Positions 1 through 9,421 of a stretch of 64,000 nt of DNA are shown here, piece by piece. Position numbers and translations under genes: made by a program. Source of the stretch: Parasitella parasitica (lineage: Eukaryota > Mucoromycota > Mucoromycetes > Mucorales > Mucoraceae); assembly GCA_025201805.1 (NCBI GenBank), contig MU619246.1:149519-213518 (forward strand). The letters are read 5' to 3'. Every line of letters begins with the position of its first letter. The stretch's first letter is position 1. The notes beneath the pieces are model-generated. The model ran no database searches and was not told the origin of the DNA. It worked only from the letters and a program-made list of their open reading frames with translations.

Positions 1-101
1 TTGAAACAAGCTTAAGTAAACCATTTTTGCGAAGGAAGGTAAGTAGACGAAAAAAAAAAAAAAATCGCAACATGTGGCTATACGTTAAGTGATACACGTA
101 G

Positions 102-500
102 ATGGAGTCAGATCTTAAATCTATTTGCGATGGAAATTTCAACAAAGACCAAGTACTTTCAAGAAGTATTTATAGTTACAAGGAGATGTTTTTACGTACT
201 GTTGAAGAGTTCTCCAAAATCAGAGCATCTATGGATCGACACTTTAGAGAAGACGAGGATTCCAGCCGCAATACTGGGGGCTATGACGATGGCAGTAGTG
301 GCTATGGCGGAGATCCTCAAGGTGGTGGTGGCCATGGAAGCGGTCGTGGTAGCCGTGGAGGCAGAGGTAGCCGTGGAGGCAGAGGTAGCCGTGGAGGCAG
401 AGGCGGTCGTGGAGGAGGAGGCGGCCGTGGAGGCAGAGGTGGCCATGGAGGAGGAGGTGATGGCCATGGATTTGAAAGAGGAAATGTCAATAATGGCTGA
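102..500 (+). CDS. Glycine/arginine-rich (RGG-box) protein, unrecognised N-terminus
   Basis: A 132-residue single-exon ORF. Residues 1-55 are a mixed, partly acidic segment that I do not recognise. Residues ~60-125 are almost pure Gly/Arg with repeated SRGGRG units (at least three tandem copies near residues 83-100), then GGHGGGG. RGG tracts of this kind are usually RNA-binding, phase-separating and arginine-methylated tails of nucleolar or mRNP proteins; that role is inferred from composition alone. The start at 102 is the first ATG after an A-rich leader. Upstream sequence contains a GTAAGT-like donor near position 40, so a further 5' exon outside the window is possible. The repeats keep all three frames open, so the overlapping ORFs here are shadows. 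Confidence 0.5.
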   Translation: MESDLKSICDGNFNKDQVLSRSIYSYKEMFLRTVEEFSKIRASMDRHFREDEDSSRNTGGYDDGSSGYGGDPQGGGGHGSGRGSRGGRGSRGGRGSRGGRGGRGGGGGRGGRGGHGGGGDGHGFERGNVNNG

Positions 501-560
501 GATAAAAAATAGAATAAAAAAGCGGAAAGGATATACAATTATAACTCTTTGATATTTATT

Positions 561-788
561 CAAAGTTAAAAATGTAAGCCAAGATCCATCAAGTTGAAAG
601 ATCTTGGATGTATTTATATAAAATATAATTGTCTGTTGTGCCTAAGACAATCCTTGTTGCCTTCGCTTCGGTCTCCGAAGTGGTACAGGCTTTCCTGCCA
701 CGCTTTATTTTCAGTATATAATTAAGAATCTTATCTCATAATCCCCTCTTTCTCCAGATCTTTTCAAGCCACGCATTCGTAGCTAACT
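561..788. other. Short intergenic stretch with two small inverted repeats
   Basis: No ORF. It holds an 8-bp inverted repeat (CCAAGATC at 579-586 with GATCTTGG at 600-607) and a CTTCGG/CCGAAG stem at 666-680. The second lies just upstream of the retroelement-like relic and could belong to its terminal sequence, which I cannot confirm. Confidence 0.3.
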
Positions 789-1220
789 ATGAGTAGTACT
801 GAACAATAAGATGCCCCAGTATTTACTCAAAATCAAATTAACCAACTCGTCGAACTCGTCACCCAACAGGTCAGACAGGAAACAGAGGAACGTTACCAAG
901 GTTGTCCATTACCTTCCTCCATCGTCAAAGAACTGGATCATTGCGCCCAAACAGACAACTTACATAAGACAGTACAAAAGTTCAGAAAGAACATTCCCAA
1001 GTATGTCAGTGAAGACTGGGTCACAGCAGAAGCCATCAATCCCAACTTCGCAAAGGATCTCCGACAGCTCAAGCACTTCATGCCGACATCCAGTGGAACA
1101 AACAATACAGTTGGGCTGTCAAAAAGGCACGTCGTCATATCACTACAAAGACTGGCACAACAATTCCGTAGATTCATTCTGAATGATAATAAAAAATGTA
1201 CAATTGTCTTTATATTTTGA
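789..1220 (+). pseudogene. Retroelement-like (possible gag) ORF relic
   Basis: A reading frame starting at ATG 789 meets TAA at 807 after six codons, then stays open to TGA at 1218 and reads as a plausible hydrophilic protein: Gln-rich helix (NQINQLVELVTQQVRQE), then a segment with FRKNIPKYVSEDW and LRQLKHFMP. This frame looks more protein-like than the overlapping ORF at 811-1182. The composition and short helical repeats resemble gag-type proteins of fungal retroelements, but I cannot name a family. The early stop, lack of any pol domain beside it and its position among repeat debris suggest a dead fragment. An unannotated upstream exon joining past the stop is the main alternative. Confidence 0.35.
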
Positions 1221-1305
1221 ATGTAAATGATGATATTTGTCATGTTCAATGTTGTTCTCAAGGACACGGTTCTTAATAAAGAAATGTCTAAATAATCCAA
1301 ATAAG

Positions 1306-1782
1306 ATGTGTGAAAGACTGCCAGTAGTTCACATCAATGGCGATAACAACAGATGTAGAGGAAGATCATCAGCAGGGAGAAACAGTAGACGAGAATCTAA
1401 TACAACACGCTCAACTGGATCTCACAAGGATGGCCCATCAGCAGATCCTCCAAAATGCGAACATCATAAACCGATGGCCCTAAAAACTGTTGTTAAGCCT
1501 GGACCAAACAAAGGAAGAGAATTTTACAGCTGCTCAGAGAATGACCAATGCAACTCGTTTCAATGGGCAGATGAGGCGAACAGCAACAATTTTAGAAACA
1601 ATACCTCTACTGACAACAACAGTAGCAGCAATAGTAATGGAGCAGCCACGCCCTTTTGCAATTGCGGAATTCCTTCTGTTGAACGTAAAGTTCGAAAGGA
1701 CAACGCGAATAAAGGTCGTGCATTCTACTGCTGTGCAGCTGAAAAAGACAAAGCATGTGAATACTTTGCATGGGTGGACTGA
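1306..1782 (+). CDS. Tandem GRF zinc-finger protein (topoisomerase III-alpha C-terminal type)
   Basis: Two GRF-type zinc fingers are visible. The first begins at CEHHKP and contains PGPNKGREFYSC followed by C-x-SFQWAD. The second begins CNCGIPS and contains NKGRAFYCC then CEYFAWVD at the C-terminus. GRF fingers bind single-stranded DNA and usually sit in tandem at the C-terminus of DNA topoisomerase III-alpha, and singly in APE2, NEIL3 and TTF2. No topoisomerase catalytic domain exists in the upstream 1.3 kb, so this is either a stand-alone GRF protein or a detached C-terminal exon. The frame is open from ATG 1237; I chose the internal ATG at 1306 because the residues before it look like leader sequence, but either start, or an upstream splice acceptor, is possible. 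Confidence 0.6.
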   Translation: MCERLPVVHINGDNNRCRGRSSAGRNSRRESNTTRSTGSHKDGPSADPPKCEHHKPMALKTVVKPGPNKGREFYSCSENDQCNSFQWADEANSNNFRNNTSTDNNSSSNSNGAATPFCNCGIPSVERKVRKDNANKGRAFYCCAAEKDKACEYFAWVD

Positions 1783-2016
1783 TCATAAAAGTCTATCCGT
1801 ATACCCTTCTCCTTATACAACCATATATATATATATATTATATTTCAATAAATTGTATTTGTATTTTTGCTCAAGTTGTATTATATGTCTTTTTCATTTT
1901 AGTGCTAAAGTTTTGTGCGATAAACTAATCTGTTTTTTTTTTTTTTATGGGCCATGAAATTTGAGCAAGTTGCATAGATTAATTAGAAGATGCATACACA
2001 TAGGATGCGTTTTATT

Positions 2017-2507
2017 TCATTGATCGCATTGCTTACAAGAACCCTGTAGCCAGCGATTAAATACAGTCGTACAGTCAAATGAAGGTTTTCCAAGCTTCTC
2101 GTTGACCTTGTTATGCTGTTTGCATAACCACTCACTTAATTTTTTCCTGCTGCCCACTCGAATAGGTTCCTCTTTCATGTACTGCTTGAATTCGCTCTAT
2201 ATTGTTTTATAAAACACATGAATCTGTAGATCGTCAATGAAGCCTCTATTTTACATACACTGAAACAAGGATAATTGTCCACAAGTGATGACATGAATAA
2301 TCGCATAGATTCCATCTGTGAGGGTGCTGGCCGATCAGGGTAGTATATTGCTGCCGTATGAAGTAATGTCCAGGCTGCTCTGCCAAGTGCTACCGAGTCC
2401 GCTGGACAGTTCTTCATGCGCCACGCATCTTTAAAAAAGTCAATTGCACGAAACTCTTGATTGTGGTATGCCAACTAACCATCATTTTTAGGCTCTGGAC
2501 TTGTCAT
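2017..2507 (-). CDS. Erv1/ALR-family FAD-linked sulfhydryl oxidase-like protein
   Basis: Three inferred exons (2507-2480, 2428-2259, 2196-2017; frame closes, 125 aa). Family landmarks: CPADSVALGRAAWTLLHT, then YYPDRPAPSQ, then KEEPIRVGSRKKLSEWLC, then HNKVNEKLGKPSFDC and a terminal CKQC. Erv1/ALR proteins re-oxidise Mia40 in the mitochondrial intermembrane space (Erv2 acts in the ER), using a CxxC next to FAD. Here the expected YPCxxC reads YPCFSS with the splice sites I chose (donor GTATGT, acceptor ATATAG), so the second active-site cysteine is absent. No alternative splice junction I could find restores it. Either the intron call is wrong (a missed micro-exon) or the copy is degenerate. 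The compact size suits the family core domain. Confidence 0.65.
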
Positions 2508-3140
2508 GGTCGCGTGGTTTACTATTGGGAATGAAGACAAAGCAATAAACAAGAGTTATTTGGAGCTCCTCGAGTTGCGGGGGTTAGTTGAGAGGCAAGA
2601 CAAGTATAACGTTCTCAAAAGCGATTAAAAAGTAAGTGAGCATTAGAAACTATTGCAACCACCTGCAGTCATAGCAATTTCTTTCCAAAACTCCCGTCTC
2701 TCTCTCTCTCAATGTTGTTTTTGAGGTCAAAAAACAAAACAGTCTATGCTAAAACGTGCACCGCTTTTTCTTTAATTTTAAGATTTATACATTTTATTAA
2801 AGTTTAACAGCGATGACTTCAGAGGCATCCATAGCACCGTAGCTAACGACTTGACATGAATTTATGAGACAGAATATGGTGTTATTAACACCACCTAAAC
2901 ATAAGAATTTGGGTATTCCATGAATCTGCAGTACAACTCAAACAATACTTTGAAAATCTCATGAGCTTTGAGTGTAAGATGAACTTTGTTGAAAAATAAG
3001 GAACGGGTTACAACACACTTGTAAAATTAGAAGCCAAAATTAACGAAACCATCCAACATTGCCTTTCATTTATCAGCCCTTTTGGCCCCTACCTCCAAAT
3101 AGTCAAATGCCATTAATTAAAGAATAACAATAAAACACAG
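2508..3140. other. Intergenic, no gene seen
   Basis: AT-rich sequence between the Erv1-like gene and repeat copy A. A short CT repeat lies at about 2696-2710. No open frame with protein-like content on either strand. Confidence 0.5.
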
Positions 3141-4126
3141 TACAGTGTCTGGAGCCTGGAATCTGCCAGAAGCTTATTATGAAGCTCAACTTTTGTTAGT
3201 GAAATTACCCTCTACTTCTATTTTACTTTCTATTTGACGTGTTGGCATTAGACTCACAAAAAAAAGAGACTATTGAACTGACATTGGGCATTATTACAAG
3301 GAACAATGGTATTAGGGCTTGTCTGTCACTAGCAATTAGCAACTTGTGAATCCTTTACAAATAACGCGGGGTCATTACAGCAAAATAATGTATTCATTAA
3401 TTATTCTCTGTATTACTATGAAGAAAGGTATACTTGTGGCATCAAATTTATTTACTTTATAGAGCTGTGTTATGTACTAGAATTGATATTGACGTGATAT
3501 CATCTCCAGATAGTTATTTTTTACAGCTTAAAAGCAAGAATTTTAGCTTCGTGTGCCATTTTTTGATCGATTTCATATTCAAAGTGCCCTGGAAACACCG
3601 GAAATAGTAACCATTGGGAAAAAACTATATTGTATAGGATTTTGGTGCAGTTTGAGCATGATTTTTTTTTTCGATGCAAAATCACGGATTTTTTCGATTT
3701 TTTCCTTGTATCCACACATCCAAAATTATCAATTATGCATTATCCTCAATTTTGACCTCAAAAATGCAACTTTTTATTATGTCATATGTTAGAGGAAAAT
3801 GATCGCAAAAGACCATTCCTTGATCTGAAAGACTGGAAATGCGCTCTGATTAAGCAAAATATTGACTTTTCCCTCTTGATTTGTTTTGAAGTTTTCTCAA
3901 TATAATTCCTTCCATAAGCATACGAGAAATTATGAAATAATACCATGGTGTAGAGCGTCCAAAAATACAGCTATTATCATAGACTGACAGCCGTGGTATG
4001 CATAGTATCAAAGAATTATATCTTGCCTTAAAGAAGTAATTTTATTTTCTAATTGTACAAATGGAGTTTTTGAAAGAATTTTTCTTTCCTGATTTTGGAC
4101 ACATTTAATCTCCGCTATCAAAGAAA
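3141..4126 (+). repeat. Dispersed ~1 kb repeat, copy A
   Basis: This segment reappears in reverse complement at 34783-35797. The two copies align over essentially their whole length with scattered substitutions and small indels. One end starts TACAGTGTCTGG (TA at 3141-3142), the TA-CAGT form seen at other mobile-element ends in this window. Similarity stops abruptly after the CGCTATCAAAG block near 4126. It has no convincing ORF, so it is best seen as a non-autonomous or decayed element. Confidence 0.8.
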
Positions 4127-4439
4127 AATAGTAGCTTTTTTTGAAGAAAGCATTAGCTGTGAGAAGCCATAGCTTACCCGATTCAAAAGAAGAACAATTA
4201 CAGCCTAGTTTATTTAAATGGCGTGGTTTCTGGCCTTTTAATGGCAAAGGATTTCGCAAGATTGCTCACTGAGAGAGATAACGGTAGTCGTATGATCGTG
4301 GAATGTACTGGCTGTATAGCCCTGATGTGGATGGTTGAGAGAATCTAACACCAACCCTGGATTTCAACTATGCTGTGCAAACAGCTCTTTCAAGCTTAAA
4401 TTTCTTAAACTAGTGCCTCCTTTAGTTGCTTCTAACAAG
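4127..4439. other. Sequence between repeat copy A and the Helitron relic
   Basis: No recognisable gene. An ORF on the minus strand (4008-4259) overlaps the end of the repeat and is not protein-like enough to call. Confidence 0.4.
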
Positions 4440-5165
4440 ATTAAATAGTGAATTTAGAGAATTCAGGAACAATATGAGATCATATAACAGTCGATTGAGT
4501 TTTGCTTCAATGGGAGTTAAGAACAAAAAACAAATCGGACTGCAAGAGAGCAAGAGAGCAAGAGATCTCGTGAGAACAAGTAGCTCGCGGTGGTTGTGTA
4601 TAAATCTTTAAATTGCACGGAAATGCGTACCATTTAATGGGTAGTGATTTACCTGCGGCTGGAGAACGTCCAGCATTCTCTCAGACATACACTTATGATG
4701 CTGATTATGAGTTGCATAATTGTTATGCTCATGCGAGGCATATTTCGAGAAATACATTGGAAAGACTACAGGCATTGATGCATGAAGATAAATTCACTTG
4801 TAGAGCATTACAGGTACATGTCCCAAATTGCCGATGTGATAGCAGATGAGCAGCAAACCAATAAAGTGGGAATTCTGAGACTTCCCAACCTCAAGCTAAT
4901 CTTTCGTGCGGATGGTACTACAGATAGAAGGAGAGATATAACAGACCAACGAGTACAGTTGAGCTTGCTGATCAACTGCAAACTTTTGCCAATTATCGTT
5001 TACGTGTTGGGATCGGTGAGGTTCCAGGATTCAGGTTTAACGGCAATGATTTTGCTCCTGCCGCTGACACCGATTATATTCCCATGTCATTGGATAGGGT
5101 GGTTCCTGGTACCCAAGCTACCCAAGTTACTCAACCTACTCAAGATTATGGATGGGGATTTCTGA
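4440..5165 (+). pseudogene. Decayed Helitron (Helitron-like N-terminal domain) fragment
   Basis: Three successive frames hold collinear pieces of the conserved N-terminal region of Helitron Rep/helicase proteins. First comes FRNNMRSYNSRLSFASMG (4460s), matching the 'F..NIRSYN..LaFaSMG' block. Next is KLHGNAYHLMGSDLPAAGER with FSQTYTYDADYELHN, matching the 'i.Gq.YH..GsL.P..g..P.faQlYiyD' block. Last, a frame near 4900-4960 gives RRRYNRPTSTVEL, matching the 'RRYN.P...EvA' block. The frame changes and in-frame stops between blocks show it is dead. The Rep HUH nuclease and helicase domains are not present. Helitrons move by rolling-circle transposition; this is only a 5' remnant. Confidence 0.65.
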
Positions 5166-5473
5166 GACTCTTCCATGTAGTAAAAACAGAGCCGAAAACA
5201 AAACAATAATGCTCTTAGTTCAGACGGTTTCCTTACCTCCTCTTACCTTTCTTTATCTATTTTTATAACTTGTTTATTTGACCAGGCCCCAGGAAGAGAA
5301 ATCTTGCGCATTTTTACCACTCTTTAGTTGTTTACATCTTTCTTCACTTTTCTTTTACCCCTTTTATTTTTTTACGCTTCGTTTGTAGATCCGTTTGTCG
5401 AATGAATGACAAGCTTCTTGCTGCTCTATCCGACATGTTGTGACCTTTATTAAGCTGCTTTTGATGGCTCCAG

Positions 5474-5508
<35 letters not shown>

Positions 5509-5528
5509 CAAACGTTCATATAGTCAAC
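5166..5528. promoter_or_regulatory. Upstream region of the CCCH gene with a 32-nt poly(T) tract
   Basis: No ORF. Pyrimidine-rich throughout, with an uninterrupted T run at 5477-5508 ending about 20 bp before the ATG at 5529. Long T tracts close to start codons act as nucleosome-depleting promoter elements in many fungi; that function is inferred. Confidence 0.4.
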
Positions 5529-7756
5529 ATGTCCTCAAAGCCAACATCTGTCCGCAAGTTTCTCTTGAATGTCCCGCCACCATCCAACCAAGTGAAAGAT
5601 GCGATCATTCTTGAGGAGCTGAGCAAACTTCAAACAAAAAAACTGATCAATAAATCTTCATTGCCAAAGCCAACAACAGCGCAAATCATCCGTAGCAATG
5701 CATTGAGAGCACCAGAAAAGCGCAAATTAGCCAGCAGCAGTGGGCCTCTTTCTGAGATCAATCCAGACTCTGACCGAGTCGCAGTTCCGGTCAAGAAGTT
5801 TAAAAGGCCATCATGCGGAAATGGCACTCTAACATCTTCGTCATCGTCTGCAGCTCCATTGACACCACCAATACCAACAGCAAGCCCTACCACAATCACC
5901 ACAATCACCACAACCACAGCCACAGCCACTGAAAGTCTCGGTATTTCTAGTGACAGACATGGCTCAGATGATTCTAGCAGTAATATATCGGACAATACCA
6001 AGAACAAAACCACAGATATCGTTGATATTCTTGCGACTATCTTCCAAACAAGAAAAAGAAGTGCATCGCCAGAGCAAGCCAAGGGAAAAAGCGCATCACC
6101 TCAATTAGCCGCGCCTTTACGACCTAGCAGCGCTTCCTCACTATTAACAGAGTCCTCTCGAATTGCTGGCCCTTTACCTGTCCAAACAAAAGGAGAGGAT
6201 ACTTTACCTCCATCAGTAGCAGCAACAGCAGCAACAGCAGCAGCAGAAGCAGCTCCCCAGACCACTAATATATCTCCAGTAGCACCGCTTCCAGTTGCCA
6301 CTGCTTTCCTAATGCCTGATGCATTTAGCCCTACTTCTCCAATGTCGGGTCCACCCTCACCCGGATCGTCAGCTCGACCACATGTTGAAAAGCCATCTGT
6401 TAATGCTAGTCTTTATTCTAATGCTGATCTTGGTCACGATAAGGCTCTACAATTGCCAAGTCCTCCCCATTTAGTACATCCAGCTAGTGCCTCCTCAGCA
6501 ATGGCGAATCCTCCATCCAACCGCAAAAAGCTGTCAAAGAACCAACAAAAGAAGCTTAGAAAGATGAAGAAAAAAGCCGCTAATGCAACCAAGGGACATG
6601 AGGATTACCCAATAGAGACGAAAGAAGCTGGATTTGACGATTTATTCGAGGATTATCAAAAGGCCTCAAACTCGAAGCGAAAGCCTAATCAGCAACAGGG
6701 CAACAACAGAAAGCGAAACAACAAGACATCCAATCATCCTCAGCAGCAGCAGCAGCAGCAGGTTAACAACTCCAAGCAAGCAGCCGAGGGATCTGCCAAG
6801 CTTCAAAACACCACATATCATAAGCGGGCTAACGGCAAACCCAATGTGCAATCGTTGAAGCAGGAAAATGGCTCTACAGTTAACAGCGCCCAAAATCAAA
6901 CACCAATCCTACCTATCGACAACTGCGCTTCTTCTTTGGTTGGTAATAAACGTTCGATTGAGGACATTTCAAGAGAAAGTAAGTAGCTTTATAGCCGCTT
7001 AGGTGCAACTGACCAACAATTGTATTGTAGTAATAGGCGCTCCTAACCCTATCAAGATCAATGCCAATCAGCCAAACAAACGTCAAAAGACCAAGAAGCC
7101 GTTTGTTCCTCTCGTGACATGCCGATTCTTTGCTAATGGTTACTGTAAAGATGTGAGTATACGGTTATATATGTTGCCAATGCACACTAATTGACAAGTT
7201 GCGTTTTCAGGGCGACGCTTGCACATTCAAACACGACATGGCTGATGTTGTAGCTCGACCAAACCCCAAAAAGAACATTGTATGCGAGTTTTTCAAAACA
7301 GGCTCTTGCTGCAAATTCGATGCCTGCGACTATTCACATGTAAGCAATCTGGAGGCCTGGCAGCATGCACTTTTGTATATCTAACATTGTCATTTCGACT
7401 TGTAGGATTTGAAGCTGGAACCTTGCAAATTCTTTCACCTAAACAACAATTGTCGTAATGATGACTGTCCGTACTCTCACTCGCCGCTCAATCAGGACAT
7501 GTTGGCAAAGCTGACCAGCCTGACTGGCCCTTGTTATTTTTATCACTTGAAGGGCGTATGCAACGAAGGCGATGTCTGCCACTTTTCGCACGAGCCTATC
7601 ACTGATGAGCAAATGCGCGATCTAGAAAAGATTGTTCGACCTTGTAAATTCTTTCATTTGGAGGGTCAATGCGTAAAAGACGGATGTTACTTTTCTCATG
7701 AAGACGCAGATCCCAAATTGGTGGCCCAGTTGAAAGAGCAATCTAGAAAACAATAG
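5529..7756 (+). CDS. Five-finger CCCH zinc-finger protein, ZC3H4/6/8 (suppressor-of-sable) like
   Basis: Four inferred exons (5529-6978, 7031-7152, 7211-7339, 7406-7756; frame closes, ~683 aa). Residues 1-480 are low-complexity (Ser/Pro/Ala/Thr, a poly-Q stretch, basic NRKKLSKNQQKKLRKMKKKA). The C-terminal ~180 residues hold five CCCH fingers: CRFFANGYC-, CEFFKTGSC-, CKFFHLNNNC-, CYFYHLKGVC- and CKFFHLEGQC-, with spacings C-x7/8-C-x4/5-C-x3-H. The run of fingers and the SHEPITDEQ linker resemble metazoan ZC3H4/6/8 and Su(sable), nuclear RNA-binding proteins that limit non-coding transcription. A polyadenylation-factor or tristetraprolin-type role is less likely given finger number and spacing. 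The exact substrate is unknown. Confidence 0.8.
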
Positions 7757-8032
7757 TGAATAATATTAAATAAACGGCTGAAAGCCACTCTCTCGAGCGC
7801 TACAAGTTGAAAGTCTTTTGTCTGCGAATAGAAGATACAATGCCATGTCCTTTGGCAATAGGCACAACCTCATGTAACAATCCTTCAGCTATCATACTTG
7901 CAATACAACCAACAAGACTACCAGAAATTTATAGAAAGAAAAAACCAATTACTAATGATTTGTTTGCATTGTATTTTTTTTTTTTTTTTCTTTCAACAAT
8001 TGAGAAAACAATATATTCGAACGCTAGAAAAT

Positions 8033-8707
8033 TTACTCGCGGTTACCACGACCTACGTATCAAAATGCATCAGTGTGCGTTGCTCAGACGAAATCAATAG
8101 AGATCAATCAACTTACCAAGACCGCCACGGAACTCGGGCTTAAAGTCACCACCAGCACCTTCCTTGCGACGATAATCGCCACGGTCAGTACGGGGACCAC
8201 GGTTTTCACGACCCTCACCACCGACTAGATTTGAATTGTTAAGACTGGTTAACCCATGATCAACATGACAATACACTTACAAGCACGACGGGGAGCAGCA
8301 GGACGAGCAGTCTTCTTCAAGGTAGCGGGAACAATTTCTTGAGGCAAGTGAAGGACTACATGGAAACCCGATTAGCTTGTCACTCAATCCTAGCACACGG
8401 TTAATACATTACATTCACGGAGGTAGTCAATACCCTCGTCAGTGAGGGTATAGTAGTACCATTGCCAAGAGAACTGGGTCTTGACGAGACCCTTGGAAGT
8501 CAAAGACTGCATGAGCTTGATAACTTCGAGGTTAGGGACATCAATATCAGCGTGCTTGGGGAGGTTGTAATCCTTGGGGGCGACAAGGGCACCGTCTATT
8601 GTACGTCTTCAGTCATCTGTTTCCCTGTTATGCTCTTACTCATTCTACAGCTTACCCTTGAAAAGAGCCGAGTAGACAGCCTTTCTGTTCTCCTTGGAAA
8701 TAAGCAT
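8033..8707 (-). CDS. RPS10: 40S ribosomal protein S10 (eS10)
   Basis: Five exons inferred (8707-8656, 8595-8413, 8355-8281, 8224-8117, 8052-8033), giving 145 aa with a closed frame. Diagnostic blocks: [17 protein letters not shown] at the start, [38 protein letters not shown], then the RG-rich tail [20 protein letters not shown]. eS10 sits in the head of the small ribosomal subunit near the mRNA entry channel. Family length is ~130-165 aa, so this is full length. Four introns in such a short gene is dense, and the last exon encodes only six residues before TAA. The tail ends GRGNRE rather than the more usual GRGRP-type ending. Confidence 0.92.
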
Positions 8708-9421
8708 GTTGGGTTCTATGGCATGGAAACAGATTAGTATCAGCCTATCTATTGCTTGATTGCATCCATATTCGGCATCCTCCTCAGAGTCATGTCCTGT
8801 GTCCGTCCTCAAAGTCATCATCTATTGTCTGTCCTTGACTCTTTTCCGACAGTATTTTTGATTCTTCATCTTTTGCATGGCCTTGTGCGTCTGACTTATC
8901 GATGAAGCTCTGATGATAAAAGAGCTGCTGGCTGCTGGATTCCACTAGAAGGACGAATGGACGGATGGATGGAAGGATAATAGAATCGTCTGGATGCATG
9001 TCTGTCGTGGATATTCTCAATTCACGCAAATGATAATCTCTTTCAGCCAGCTCTTTTTTTTTTTTTTTCTTTTTTTTTTGTGTGTTGATTCGTAATGTGG
9101 ATTGTAGTCTCTTTGGATGGATGGATGGATGGATGGATGCAATCAGGTATCGTTGGAACTTACCGATGCGGGGAAAGAAGGAATTATAGACTTGAGCACT
9201 TGGTTTGGCTTGAAATGGTCCTTTACCTCAAGAACTTCCGCCTGTTGGGTGTTTCACAGTCCGCGTTATTCACCATAATGGTATCATACCGCACTGCCAA
9301 TGCTCTACAATTTCTTGCATCGTTTGAAGTATTTTATGATTTACCAACCGGCATGTCAAACAAAAATTATCAAGGGTGCCATTAGACTCGGTTTTTATAT
9401 TTTATTGTATATGTTTATTTT
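8708..9421. other. Intergenic; promoter side of RPS10, with microsatellite
   Basis: No gene seen. Contains a T-rich tract (about 9053-9080) and a TGGA/GGAT tetranucleotide repeat at 9114-9139, with a weaker copy near 8955-8972. The ORFs here are simple-sequence artefacts. Confidence 0.5.
9114..9139. repeat. (TGGA)n microsatellite
   Basis: About six and a half perfect tandem units of the tetranucleotide TGGA. Confidence 0.9.

Noticed and set aside
130-563. Overlapping ORFs of 140 and 123 aa around the RGG gene
   Set aside because: They are shadows of the GC-rich repeat, which keeps all frames open.
811-1182. 123-codon ORF MPQYLLKIKL...
   Set aside because: The neighbouring frame from 789 reads more like a protein; this one is its +1 shadow.
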